A DNA stretch of 32,500 nucleotides from Prorocentrum cordatum (GCA_963575745.1 CAUYUJ010003080.1:57501-90000), one strand, 5' to 3'. Counted from the stretch's first letter, positions 20,646 through 29,432 are shown. Notes: generated by a model from the sequence alone, not told the origin. Made by a program: numbers and translations.

Positions 20646-21039
20646 ATTTTGAAGTGACATGCGTTTTTCGAGTGGGCAGAACATTGGAATTACTTTTTTT
20701 AGCGCATCCCTCACACGGTTCGCGGCCCCTCCTCCTCCTCCTCCTCCTCTTCTTCTCCTCCTTCCCCCCCCGCAACTGCCCAGGCCCGAGCTTCCCCGAA
20801 CCCCGGGGATTCCACGCTTCCGAGCCTCTTCGAGGCACCGAGCTGCACCTCCCCCAGGGGCAACGATAGGGGGATAAGGCATAAGGGGACGCATCGGTCC
20901 CCAATCGCCCATTGACCGCAGAGAGTGAGTGGTTCGATAGCCCGAACCTGCCCAGGAACGCGCGGATTCACGATCGGGCGCCCATCGTCGATGCATCGGC
21001 GGTGTATCGCCAATTCCAGGTCGATGTTTCTTCCCCCCC
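20646..21039. other. No gene recognised; left flank of the younger element
   Basis: GC-rich sequence with a CTC-type tract at about 20729-20762. It ends in a run of seven C (21033-21039) directly against the LTR. The opposite flank also has a C run two bases past the LTR, so the insertion went into or beside a C-rich site. No coding signal is convincing. Confidence 0.5.
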
Positions 21040-21183
21040 TGTGAAGATGCAACTTCGAAAGAGGGGCGCGCTGCTTTCCGTTGTCGCCTCAAGCTCAAGG
21101 GCCCTGGTGAGCCAGAGCGGTTGCGGGTACAGGCGCAGATGAACGAGAGGCAAACAGCAAGCATGCAAACACTCTGGTTTTCA
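21040..21183 (-). repeat. 3' LTR of the younger element
   Basis: 144 bp, starting TGTGAAGATGC and ending GGTTTTCA on the plus strand. It matches 29280-29423 except for two substitutions (CAGAGCGG versus CAAAGCGG, and GCAGATG versus GCATATG). Short LTRs like this are compatible with the copia group. It lies about 265 bp beyond the RNase H stop. Confidence 0.95.
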
Positions 21184-21447
21184 TACTCGTTCTAAAATTC
21201 TGTTGCCTCGAGGCGATCAGGAAGCAACTGCCTGCAATCCTCCGAAATGAAACACCAGGGCGTCCCGCGGCAATCGACAGGACTGGAGCAAACGAAATGA
21301 GGCCTTAGACAGGCTGCAGCAATATGGAGCGCACATGCAAAGTACTAGCACAGCGCGGCAAGCCGGTAGGCTTTTCGATATGAAAAGAAATATGAAAGCA
21401 ACTATGCGGGCTCACGTCATCTGTTCAAATCCTCAATGAGAAAGTGA

Positions 21448-22170
21448 TCATAGAAATTGATTCCATTCTGTTGTCCAGGCACTCACAATCTCGGTCGAGT
21501 TGTCGTCGTTCTTGGGCGGTGTGTCTTGGTGATACATGATCCGTCCATCCATTGCCCTTCGCATTTGAGATCCATCCATCCTTTTGGTTCGCGCATCTGC
21601 GAGCATATACTTAGTGGGGCACCACGCTAAAGGAAGCTTTGACTTGGTAGCGGCAGCCACTTCCTCCACGACTTCATCTTCCAGCAGTTCTCGAAGTCCA
21701 ATCAAATCCAAAACCAACCGTCGCTCGGCCGGAAGCTTGACAGCACCTTCCCGATGAACTGTGTCATCAAGAGAAGCACAATCTGTCACACATTGAATGG
21801 CACATAAGCTGGGATCTATCTGCTCGATGCTCATGTTGGGAAATAGAATGTTGAGAATCGATGCCCGCATGACTATCGCGGCTCCCATAGCGTCCACCGC
21901 ACTCATGGTCTCCGCAGCAAAAGTACTCCTGCACACCCGTCTGATTGTAGCTGGCCTCCAGTCGACTAGCGCAGCCTTGCCCTCGCCGTTCTGAATGATC
22001 GCCTTCTCCGCCACGAACACCAAGAAGCCCGCCTGGCTCTTGGCCTTGAGCCGCTTCGGAGCTTCCGAAGCATACGCCGTACGAGCTCTCCGCATGCACC
22101 ACCAGGCTGATCCGGTGACCTTGTCGTCTGGCTCGTCCACGTTGGCCCACGCAGCGTCGTGAAATACTAG
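21448..22170 (-). pseudogene. RNase H domain of the younger element
   Basis: The open frame 22140-21448 plus about ten codons upstream (FHDAAWANV) make up a copia-type RNase H. Catalytic acidic positions visible in order are the Asp of HDAAW, the Glu of STFAAETMSAVDAM, the Asp of VTDCASL and the Asp of MLADARTKRM. The C-terminal tail (WTTEWNQFL) ends at a normal stop at 21448-21450. The frame differs from that of the preceding RT segment, and a TAG sits at the junction, so this domain would need a frameshift or repair to be fused to RT. It is otherwise well preserved. Confidence 0.85.
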
Positions 22171-22664
22171 GAAATGCAGAGCTCACCATTCAACTTCGGA
22201 GTCGTGATGGCGGTGTCCTTGTAGCGCTTGGCCTCTGACACGATGCGATTCGTCTCGATCAGGTCGGCAACGGTCGGAGAGTTCTGCACACGTTGAGCCA
22301 TTGAAACTCCTGCTGCGAGATCGGGTCGAGTCTGAGTAGCTAGCCATCCCAAACTTCCAATCAAACTGCGGTTCTCTGCGGTCTCGATGTCGGTGGCTGG
22401 GCATCCAAGGTCTCGTTTACGATCCTTGCTCAGCTCAAGCGGTTCCAACTTCTCGGCGAACACACACTGAGACATCGAGATGGCTCCATCTGATCTTCTG
22501 GCAACGTCTTTTGCACAAAAAGTGAACTCGAGCACTTGCCATCCACCAAACGGAAACAAACCTTTGATGATCTTGTACGTAGTAACAGTGCTGGCGGCAA
22601 TCAACAGGTCATCAACGTGCACACACAATGGCTTGCAGTGCCCCATCTGAAACATGTCCCACAA
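22167..22664 (-). pseudogene. Reverse transcriptase C-terminal part of the younger element
   Basis: This frame carries the RT active-site strand LCVHVDDLLIAAS, with both catalytic Asp residues intact, then the thumb and connection with RSLIGSLGWLATQTRPDLAAGVS, a hallmark of copia-type RT. It ends at a TAG (22167-22169) after KLNGELCIS. It overlaps the end of the long pol frame by about 50 bp. The frame switch lies in a GTGTGTG run just before the catalytic Asp pair, so loss of one TG unit explains the break. Confidence 0.88.
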
Positions 22665-25600
22665 ATAAAGCCGGATCCACCAAGTTTTGAACCAAATTGA
22701 ATTCTTTCTTGTCCATGCTTGAGAGCTTAACCTTCAGCAATGCGTTCTTAAGAGTAGCCCACCACTGTCTCGGAGCTGTGGCCAAACCGAAAATGCCCTT
22801 GACTATCCGCAAGACTTGTCCTGGCTGAAGTCCGGGTAGGCCTTGAGGCGGCTGCTCCATGAAGAGTGGCTTGTCCCTTGGCTGCTCTTCGACCTGCATG
22901 AACGCAGACATAATGTCAGCACAGACTGGCTCCCAATCGTAGCGAGTGGCCATGATGAAGAAAAGCAGTGAACTGGTTCTCGTAACCGTAGGCGCATCTG
23001 TACGTAGAGCTCCGGTCTGAAGGTCTGGGTCGCGATGTCCTCCAGCACAAAGCCGAGCCTTGGCCTTGACCGGTGCGGGGTTGGCCTCCGTGCGGATGGT
23101 CACATTCTTGTCCCGAAATACGAACCTGGAGGGCAAGAAGCGGTTGCTGTCGTTCTCCCTTCGGGCTCGTTGCGATTCTTCAAGAGACAGCGCCTCGACG
23201 GAGCCAAACTTCTTCCATTCCTCCCAGTGCTCCGCGATGGCCTTCTGGTACAGCGGCTTGTGCTCTTCGGGTATGTCCTTCCAAGCGATCTCCTTGTCCT
23301 GCAGCTTTTTTCTTAGACGTTCGCTCTGAGCTCTTGCACCTCGAAGGATTACGGCGAAGGTGGAGTTGGTGACGGTGTCCTCGTCGCTGTCGTCCGCGAT
23401 GCTGACGATGTAGGGCTGACCTGCTTGTCGAGCTGCTTCTGAACGTTGTCTGTTGACTCGAATGCACTGCGGAACGTCATCTAGCGGATTGTAAACTGCT
23501 CGGCGCCGTTGAAACTCCTCCTGGTTCCACTCCCCGTAGTTCGGAGGCGCCTGCTCTGGAAGTTCAGCGTCTGTTGGCGTTGGAGCGGCAGAGGATGGCG
23601 GTACCGGCGGGGGTTCCGGCGGGAGCTCCTCTGCGGGTGGAACCTCGATATCTCCTTGAACGTCTTCAGCTGGTTCTGCAGGCGGTTCTGCATCTTCAAG
23701 TTCCATTTCGCCTCCTTCCTCTTGCTCAGGTGGTGGTTGTTCTCCTCGTAGGTCTTCGCATTCCATATCCGCGGTGGTGTCGGTGTCTTGATGTAGTCTT
23801 CGAAGTTGGTCGAGTGCTTCGCCGTGTTGATCGTCAGTGCCTGGCCACCAAACTTCCTCCGTGGTAACTGGTCTAATGTGCTCTGGAGCCACCAACTTAG
23901 TGAAACCACCGTGCGAGATCCAATAGTTCTGGCCCTGCTTCCCGACAATCACTGCGGGTCCCAACCAAGTGCCCTTCTTGATGGAGCCTTTCTTGAGCTG
24001 GCGGCAATAGAAGCACAAATCGCCTTGCTCGAGTGGATGTGGTCGTACTCGGGTGCGTCCAAGTAGAGCCTTGCGCAGCGTGTTGTCGCTCTGCATCTCC
24101 ATGAACGCCTTGCGAGCAGCTGTCCTCATCTTGAGCTGACGTTCCAGAGGCTGTAATTCAGCTCCTTCGTGTGCTGCGTCGTGGTGAGCTCCATCTACGA
24201 GGTCGGCTGGTAGTCGAGCACTCTTTCCGAAGACCCACTGCTCTGGACTGAAACCGCATTGTCGACGTAGAGCGTTCTTGGCTCCAGTGACGACGGAAGC
24301 GATGACGCGCATGTCGGACTCTCCTGAGGCAGCTGTGCGTGCGATGGTCCTTTCGGCCAACTCCTTCCACCAGCCTCCTAGACGTTCTGTGCGTCCGTGT
24401 TGCCAAGCTGCTTGCCCAGCCACGGGAACGACCACGCAATGGAACTTATCAAGCATGTCCTGAAATACTGAACCAAATCCACGTTCTAAGTCCACAACTG
24501 AACTGGCTGGTGGTCCTGCCCAACTAGTCCAAATCTGAGTGAACACCTTGACTAACACCTCCGGGTGATGGCTCTCAATCATTCCCACGACATGAAACGT
24601 AGTACCCAAGTCCACAACTGGTAAGAAATCCCAGGGCTTTCCATCAACATCTTTGATTGTGAAACAGTCCAACCCAATCTGCTCATTGAAATCGGCTGTG
24701 TGCGAAAGTCTGGCTGGCCTTGCAATCCTTTTGCGTACCTTGCTCATGCACGTAGCACACCGTAAAGACTTCGCCGCCTTCACAACCTCCGATCGACATC
24801 CTGACAATCTGAGAGACCTGGCGAGATCTTCGTTACTTGGATGACCCAAGTTCTGATGAAGTTGTCGTAGTGATGCCAGATCCTTGCTTGAGCATTCTGA
24901 GCTGCCGGGCCCGAACTGAATGGCCTTAGTTCCGATGTCGTCAGCGACTGGCTCGGGCTTGTACCACAACTGAATCTTCAGCTTGGCCGTGCGGTCCAAC
25001 TTGGGCTCGATAAGATCGGTGGTGATGTCGGCCCTCTCGAAATCCTGCAGCACCATGTCGGCCTCCAGATCTGTAACTCGACGCCTGCCGACTCGACTCC
25101 AATCAGGTCCATCTGGAAGCTTAGCCGGTATCTCCGTGAAGTCGCCCACGTTCTCGTAGTAGAACCACTCGTCGGACTCGCCGCCCATGAGGTCCATGAG
25201 GTCGCCCGTCGCGTAGGCCCCGTGCTCCATGATGTCGGTCACGTTGCTGTGCTGGTAGGCTTGCAAGACAGCTTTCGCGAACTCCTGAGTGTAGCGACCA
25301 GCCTTTCGCGTGTAGTGAGCTCCTTCCAGTAGATGATGGGGATGACTTCCATCGCATTGCCGTCCCAACTTCTTGACGTACGAGTCGTTAGAGACGAGAA
25401 GCTTGGTGGGCTTCTTAATCATCTCATTCGACTTCGGGTGTCTCAAGTTGAATTGGCACATGTCGATCTTCACCTCCTTCACCCATGAGTGCTCCTTCAA
25501 GCGCTTGATCTGCGGCCGGTTGAAAACCTCAGACGTCCAGGGGTTCTCGAAAAGGATGTCCCGCTTGCTGTTGAGCTGCATCATGCCTATCTCCTCCACG

Positions 25601-25986
25601 AAGTCCAGAAGAGGTTGGTCCCTTCTTCGCTTGCGTCGTAGTTCTTGTTGTCTAGCTTCACCTCTGTAGTTGACTCTGGTAAGTTGTGTCCACAACGTGC
25701 AGGGGTACTCCAGCGTCAGCAGCTTGGGCTTGCACGAGTAGAAGAACTGTAGAACTTCTCGCCGATGTTGCTCATTTCTCAGGTCGTAGTTATACTTCTG
25801 ATCGATCGGCTCGCATACCTTGAGGCCCTTCCGGCTGAACTCTTCGGAGATGCCAGCCTCGCCCGCGAAGATCTGCATCAAGTCGTAGCTCGTATCGGTC
25901 TTGACGTTGAACACCTCGCAGAGGTCCTGCACAATGGCCTTTCCTTCTAAGAAAAGCGGCTTGACCAGGAACGCGCTCAGGAACAT
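22612..25986 (-). CDS. Pol: MTase-like domain, integrase and N-terminal RT
   Basis: 1124 codons. Residues ~33-220 form an MTase-like domain: FAGEAG (40-45), YPC (94-96), FENPW (146-150), DMCQ (175-178), KPTKLLVSND (192-201), CDGSHPHH (211-218). Residues ~376-413 are a GAG-pre-integrase zinc motif (H377, H382, C410, C413). The integrase core has D440, D499 and E534 (D-x34-E), followed by GWWK. Residues 720-815 are an acidic, Pro-rich linker. RT begins near 950 (SRFVFRDKNV) with the first catalytic Asp at 1024 (ADIMSAFMQ). Translation leaves frame just before the HVDD motif. It is in frame with the upstream segment across a TAG at 26014-26016. All integrase catalytic residues are present, so damage is limited to the ends of the frame. 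Confidence 0.9.
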   Translation of the reverse strand: MFLSAFLVKPLFLEGKAIVQDLCEVFNVKTDTSYDLMQIFAGEAGISEEFSRKGLKVCEPIDQKYNYDLRNEQHRREVLQFFYSCKPKLLTLEYPCTLWTQLTRVNYRGEARQQELRRKRRRDQPLLDFVEEIGMMQLNSKRDILFENPWTSEVFNRPQIKRLKEHSWVKEVKIDMCQFNLRHPKSNEMIKKPTKLLVSNDSYVKKLGRQCDGSHPHHLLEGAHYTRKAGRYTQEFAKAVLQAYQHSNVTDIMEHGAYATGDLMDLMGGESDEWFYYENVGDFTEIPAKLPDGPDWSRVGRRRVTDLEADMVLQDFERADITTDLIEPKLDRTAKLKIQLWYKPEPVADDIGTKAIQFGPGSSECSSKDLASLRQLHQNLGHPSNEDLARSLRLSGCRSEVVKAAKSLRCATCMSKVRKRIARPARLSHTADFNEQIGLDCFTIKDVDGKPWDFLPVVDLGTTFHVVGMIESHHPEVLVKVFTQIWTSWAGPPASSVVDLERGFGSVFQDMLDKFHCVVVPVAGQAAWQHGRTERLGGWWKELAERTIARTAASGESDMRVIASVVTGAKNALRRQCGFSPEQWVFGKSARLPADLVDGAHHDAAHEGAELQPLERQLKMRTAARKAFMEMQSDNTLRKALLGRTRVRPHPLEQGDLCFYCRQLKKGSIKKGTWLGPAVIVGKQGQNYWISHGGFTKLVAPEHIRPVTTEEVWWPGTDDQHGEALDQLRRLHQDTDTTADMECEDLRGEQPPPEQEEGGEMELEDAEPPAEPAEDVQGDIEVPPAEELPPEPPPVPPSSAAPTPTDAELPEQAPPNYGEWNQEEFQRRRAVYNPLDDVPQCIRVNRQRSEAARQAGQPYIVSIADDSDEDTVTNSTFAVILRGARAQSERLRKKLQDKEIAWKDIPEEHKPLYQKAIAEHWEEWKKFGSVEALSLEESQRARRENDSNRFLPSRFVFRDKNVTIRTEANPAPVKAKARLCAGGHRDPDLQTGALRTDAPTVTRTSSLLFFIMATRYDWEPVCADIMSAFMQVEEQPRDKPLFMEQPPQGLPGLQPGQVLRIVKGIFGLATAPRQWWATLKNALLKVKLSSMDKKEFNLVQNLVDPALFVGHVSDGALQAIVCAR

Positions 25987-26013
25987 AGTCTGCCAGGTGA
26001 GGAAGCTGATCGC

Positions 26014-26976
26014 CTAGTTGACCATGTCCTTGTACCGCTTGATCTGGCCTGGCTTCATCTTGCGCCTCACCCTCGCTGTCTGCGACTTTTGCCCTTCGGA
26101 GCTATCATCTCCCAACTCTGGTTCTCCTCCACGCCGACATTTTCGACTGCAATTCCCTCCAGGTCGCTGATCGACGAGCTCCTTCTCCCGGTTGGCGGCT
26201 CCTCGCTCTCGGAGGCGTCTGAGGCAGGTCACTGACCTGGCGAGCTGTCCCCTTCCGGAGCTCCGACAGGCTAAGGAAGCACTCCTGGTCGTCGAAGCAC
26301 CCCTCGAGGTCGTAAGCAGTGGTGCCTCTGCCTTGATCTCCTCCTTCTTGACTGCAGTCGGTGTCTGTCCCAGTAGTAGGCACACGATCTTGTCCTTGAT
26401 CATGTCGTCGGTCACCTTCACGTCGCGCTTCCTGGCCAGCTGGATGAGCTCTGCCCTCGTCTTCTTGGCAAGCCCGCGTAGTTCCGGGTCTCCAGCTCGA
26501 GCTCCTTTGCGACTCTGACCGCTCTCGATCCGCTGTTCGTTCAGGATCACGCGCATCTCCCGGCAGGCCAAACCTTTGAACTCTAGCCCGTTGGCTTCCA
26601 TCTCCTCCTGTAGCTCCACCTTGACCATGGTACTCAACGGCAGTAGACGTCGAGGTGCCGGCGGCTCGAGTCGACCTTCCAGGATCTCCTCCTTGCCGTG
26701 ACGACGTCCGTTGTGAAAGATGAGGGCCACGGCCGGGTGTCTCGTCATCGCAATTGCCATGAACACTAGCTTGAGGATCTGCTTCCAGCGCATCAGCGCC
26801 GCCGTGTTGTACTTCTTGTTGGTATTCACATCGAGAATGTCCCAAGCGTGAATCCATCCCAGCACACTGAGAGGCATCTGCCCATAAACGAAATCGTTGG
26901 TTGCACGAATCACCTGAAACGGCTTGAACCACACTTGGCTGAGACCGAAACGCATCATTGTCATCATCTCCGTCAT
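26014..26976 (-). CDS. Gag-pol connecting segment with a SAP-like motif
   Basis: 320 codons in the same frame as the downstream pol frame, from which one TAG (26014-26016) separates it. It is not in the frame of the upstream gag-protease. The start includes the shift-prone region near 26960. Notable segments: FGLSQVWFKPFQVIRATNDF, GWIHAWDILDVNTNKKYNTAALMRW, KHDKE-type charged residues, and LRGLAKKTRAELIQLARKRDVKVTDDMIKDKI (split here only for description: helix, Lys/Arg-rich loop, helix), which resembles a SAP DNA-binding motif. After about residue 220 the composition becomes Arg/Ser/Gly-rich. Its role is unknown; a nucleic-acid-binding spacer is inferred. Confidence 0.75.
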   Translation of the reverse strand: MTEMMTMMRFGLSQVWFKPFQVIRATNDFVYGQMPLSVLGWIHAWDILDVNTNKKYNTAALMRWKQILKLVFMAIAMTRHPAVALIFHNGRRHGKEEILEGRLEPPAPRRLLPLSTMVKVELQEEMEANGLEFKGLACREMRVILNEQRIESGQSRKGARAGDPELRGLAKKTRAELIQLARKRDVKVTDDMIKDKIVCLLLGQTPTAVKKEEIKAEAPLLTTSRGASTTRSASLACRSSGRGQLARSVTCLRRLRERGAANREKELVDQRPGGNCSRKCRRGGEPELGDDSSEGQKSQTARVRRKMKPGQIKRYKDMVN

Positions 26977-29116
26977 TCATATTGTCATTCATATTGAACC
27001 GTACCGTTCGTGACTGGTCTGGTTTCGGTAACCGCTTAGGACCATTAGATTTCTCATCGAAGATCTTTATCGGGCACTTTCCTGTCTGGGGCTCTTTGGA
27101 GGCTTCTCGAAGTTTGTCTCGTACCGATTTAGATCTTTCTCGGAGTTGTCGAAGTTTTTCTCGTGCTAATTCGGGTCGCTTTCCTTGAAGTTGATCGTGT
27201 TGTGATTCGGGTCGCTCTCGATGCTGAAGTTTATCGCGTAGTAGTTCGGGTCGCTCTCGATGCTGAAGTCGAAATGCCTCGCGGATCTCTGGAGGCCCAC
27301 GTAGACGTTCCCGAGCTGGGGGTGCCTTGGAGACCTCTAGGGCCTGTTGTTGAGAAGGATGGGCCTCGCTTCTTTTGATTTCTTTCCACCAGCGCTGCGA
27401 TGGCGGAAGCAGCCGGATCTCTGTCTGGCTTGGGCTCGCGTCTGGAGCCACTGTGAAAAGATGAGCCCGGTCGAACTCCAGCACGTTGAAGCTCGGATGG
27501 CCGCTCTTGGTCTGCCCGAGCTCGAGGTCGGAGACTCCCAGCTTCCTGAACGTCATGGTGCTCTCTCCAGCCTCCACCTCGTGATCATGTACAGCGCCCA
27601 GTTGACCAAGAGCCTTCTGAGATAAAAGCGCGGGCGCCAAGCAGGGCACTATCGAGATCCTCAACGTGAAGTGTCTTCCGCGTACCGCAAGAGGGAACAG
27701 TGCGCCTATGGTGCTCATGATTGGCTTCCCAGCTCCGAATCTGAAGGCTTCGCGTTCGTTGAACTCGATCGGCTTCAATCCCAGCTTGGCCAGCTTCTTC
27801 TTGATGTCGTCGTACCAGACCTGGCCGCCCACGGACTTCGCGCAGCGCGAGTCGGGCAGCAGCTTGCCCCCGCACTGTTGCAGGAGCTCCTCCTTCGTAG
27901 CCATTATCACGTTGACCGCGTCCGTCATCTTCACGCTGTTGATGAAGAAGCTCTGCGTCGCGATCTGCTGCTCCTTGTCGTGCCAGCTGGTGTAGAACTG
28001 CTCCGCGGCCTGATCGTCCTCTAAGCTGTGGTTGTCGTCGGTGGTCGTCATGTGAGCTTTCTTCGGCGGTCCAGGGCACTCCGGGTCTCCCTTCCAGTGC
28101 CCGATCTTCTGGCAGACCGCGCAGTGGGTCCTGGCCTTCAGCTTCTTGATGCGTTCTGAACCGCCCTTGCCTCCAGCACTTGGCGAACTGGGACCGCGTC
28201 CACCGCCTTTGTGTCCTGGCAGCCGATCTCGATGATAAAAACCTCGCGCCTGCTTGGCGTCCTTCTGGCGATCCTTCGCCCTGGCTAGCATCTTCTCCAG
28301 CTTGAAAACTTCGGCCTCCGCTTCGTCCTCTTCCTCGAGTAGCTCCTCCGGCAGGTCATCGTCCTCCACTTGAGTCTCGAATGCCTCGAAGTTGCCGTCC
28401 TCCTCGTGGTTCTCGGTGAGGTGAGCTCCCCAGCGTCGCTGTCTGGCTCCTCCCTTGGCTGTAGCGGGCTGTGCTGGAACGGGCCTCTGGGGGTTGAACT
28501 TGTCCAGCGCTCTAGCGTCCTTTACATTCAGCAACGTCTGCTTCTGCAGCGGCTTGAGCTCGTACTTGTTCTGCTTGGCGTTGAGCACTCCAGCTTCTCT
28601 ATCTGGCGGCAGGCCCAGCCGCCGCATGAACGGCCACGCGAGCGCCTGATCGGGGAACTCGATCTGCAACGTCTTCAGTCGCGAGACCTGCGAGTCGAAG
28701 CGGTTGATGTAGTTACGTATCTCCTCGCCGCTTTCGCGGCGCATCTTGGTGAAGAATGCCTTGAGCTCGCTTCCCAACTCCATCGCCTTCTCATCGTCGA
28801 ACTTGTCGGCTAGGAAGTCGAGCAGCATCTGAACTCCTCCGGCGTTCTGCAAAGTCATCGGATCCAGGTCCTCCGCGTGCACCCAGGCGTCGCCCTGCAA
28901 CTCGGCGTAGAGCTCCGCCGCCTGCTTCTCGACGGGCAGGCGAGTGCGAATGCGAAACACCGCGACCCTGCGCTTGTAGTCCTTCATGGTCATACTCTTG
29001 GGGTCGTAGGCTGGAGCTTTGATGTTTGGTCCTCCTCCCGGCTGCGCAGCAGCTGGGTCGCCTTCTTCCCCGAGGCCTCCGAATTCTTCTTCTGATGGCT
29101 GTGATTTAGGCGCCAT
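26960..29116 (-). CDS. Gag-protease polyprotein of the younger element
   Basis: The likely start is ATG at 29116-29114 (MAPKSQPSEE); about 710 codons to a frameshift near 26960-26990, beyond which the frame stays open to 26105 but is not coding. Residues ~40-170 are a retrotransposon gag capsid domain (FRIRTRLPVEKQAAELYAEL, FFTKMRRESGEEIRNYINRF). An acidic segment follows (245-270), then a zinc knuckle C332-x2-C335-x4-H340-x6-C347. The aspartic protease region is ~405-510: D422-S423-R424 where DSG/DTG is expected, then AFRFGAGKP and ALLSQKALGQLGA. The Gly-to-Arg change (GGC to CGC by one base) should impair the protease. Residues ~600-670 hold a degenerate ERPELLRDKLQHRE repeat. Confidence 0.88.
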
Positions 29117-29120
29117 CTCG

Positions 29121-29228
29121 CTGACAGTCAATCCGTCGAATGGAAACTCTGCTGACAGTCAATCCGTCGAAGCGAAGCTCTTTGCTGACAGTCAATCCGT
29201 CGAAGCTGCTGACAGTCAATCCGTCGAA
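29121..29228 (-). repeat. Four 20-bp repeats in the leader of the younger element
   Basis: CTGACAGTCAATCCGTCGAA (plus strand) occurs exactly at 29121-29140, 29152-29171, 29185-29204 and 29209-29228, with partial GCAATCCG words following. The copies lie between the PBS and the gag ATG in the RNA leader, the last overlapping the approach to the start codon. Retroelement leaders often hold packaging or dimerisation signals, so a regulatory role is possible but unproven. Confidence 0.95.
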
Positions 29229-29266
29229 GCGGGCAATCCGCTGCAATCCGTGGCTCGAACTGCTCC

Positions 29267-29278
29267 GCTCCGCTACCA
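29267..29278 (-). other. Primer-binding site of the younger element
   Basis: On the minus strand the LTR ends ...TTCACA, followed by one T and then TGGTAGCGGAGC. TGG pairs with the tRNA CCA end. The site is identical to that of the old element at 15152-15163 and fits an initiator tRNA-Met-like acceptor stem beginning AGCGGAG. Confidence 0.88.
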
Positions 29279-29279
29279 A

Positions 29280-29423
29280 TGTGAAGATGCAACTTCGAAA
29301 GAGGGGCGCGCTGCTTTCCGTTGTCGCCTCAAGCTCAAGGGCCCTGGTGAGCCAAAGCGGTTGCGGGTACAGGCGCATATGAACGAGAGGCAAACAGCAA
29401 GCATGCAAACACTCTGGTTTTCA
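29280..29423 (-). repeat. 5' LTR of the younger element
   Basis: 144 bp, TG...CA, two mismatches to 21040-21183. With a PBS to its left, it is the 5' LTR of a minus-strand element. It ends 10 bp before the first in-frame ATG of the plus-strand gene at 29433, so any regulatory activity in the LTR could influence that gene. Confidence 0.95.
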
Positions 29424-29432
29424 CACCCCCCA

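Larger units (their letters stand above)
21040..29423 (-). mobile_element. Younger Ty1/copia-type LTR retrotransposon with MTase-like domain
   Basis: An 8384-bp element bounded by 144-bp LTRs that differ at two positions (~98.6% identity) and have TG...CA ends. A PBS lies one base inside the right LTR, so the element reads on the minus strand. Order: leader with four 20-bp repeats, gag, zinc knuckle, protease, SAP-like segment, MTase-like domain, integrase, RT, RNase H. Integrase before RT defines the copia order. The coding region is broken by a frameshift near 26960-26990, an in-frame TAG at 26014-26016, a frameshift near 22640 at the RT active site, and a stop plus shift near 22150-22170. 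No clean target-site duplication is seen (CCCCC on the left, CACCC on the right) and no clear polypurine tract precedes the 3' LTR. Confidence 0.93.

Noticed and set aside
20912-20960. Possible tRNA (GGTTCGATAGCCCGAACC)
   Set aside because: Only a T-arm-like hairpin; no acceptor stem, anticodon arm or D arm could be placed around it.
26105-26960. Continuation of the gag-protease frame to 26105
   Set aside because: After the shift near 26970 this frame turns Arg/Gln/Ser-rich, while the alternative frame gives protein-like sequence that is in frame with pol.
21033-29431. C-run target-site duplication of the younger element
   Set aside because: Both flanks are C-rich, but the five bases touching the LTRs are CCCCC and CACCC; one mismatch in low-complexity sequence is not enough.
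29019-29432. N-terminal extension of the plus-strand gene into the LTR and leader
   Set aside because: It is the antisense of the leader repeats and gag start of the retrotransposon; the open frame is by chance.
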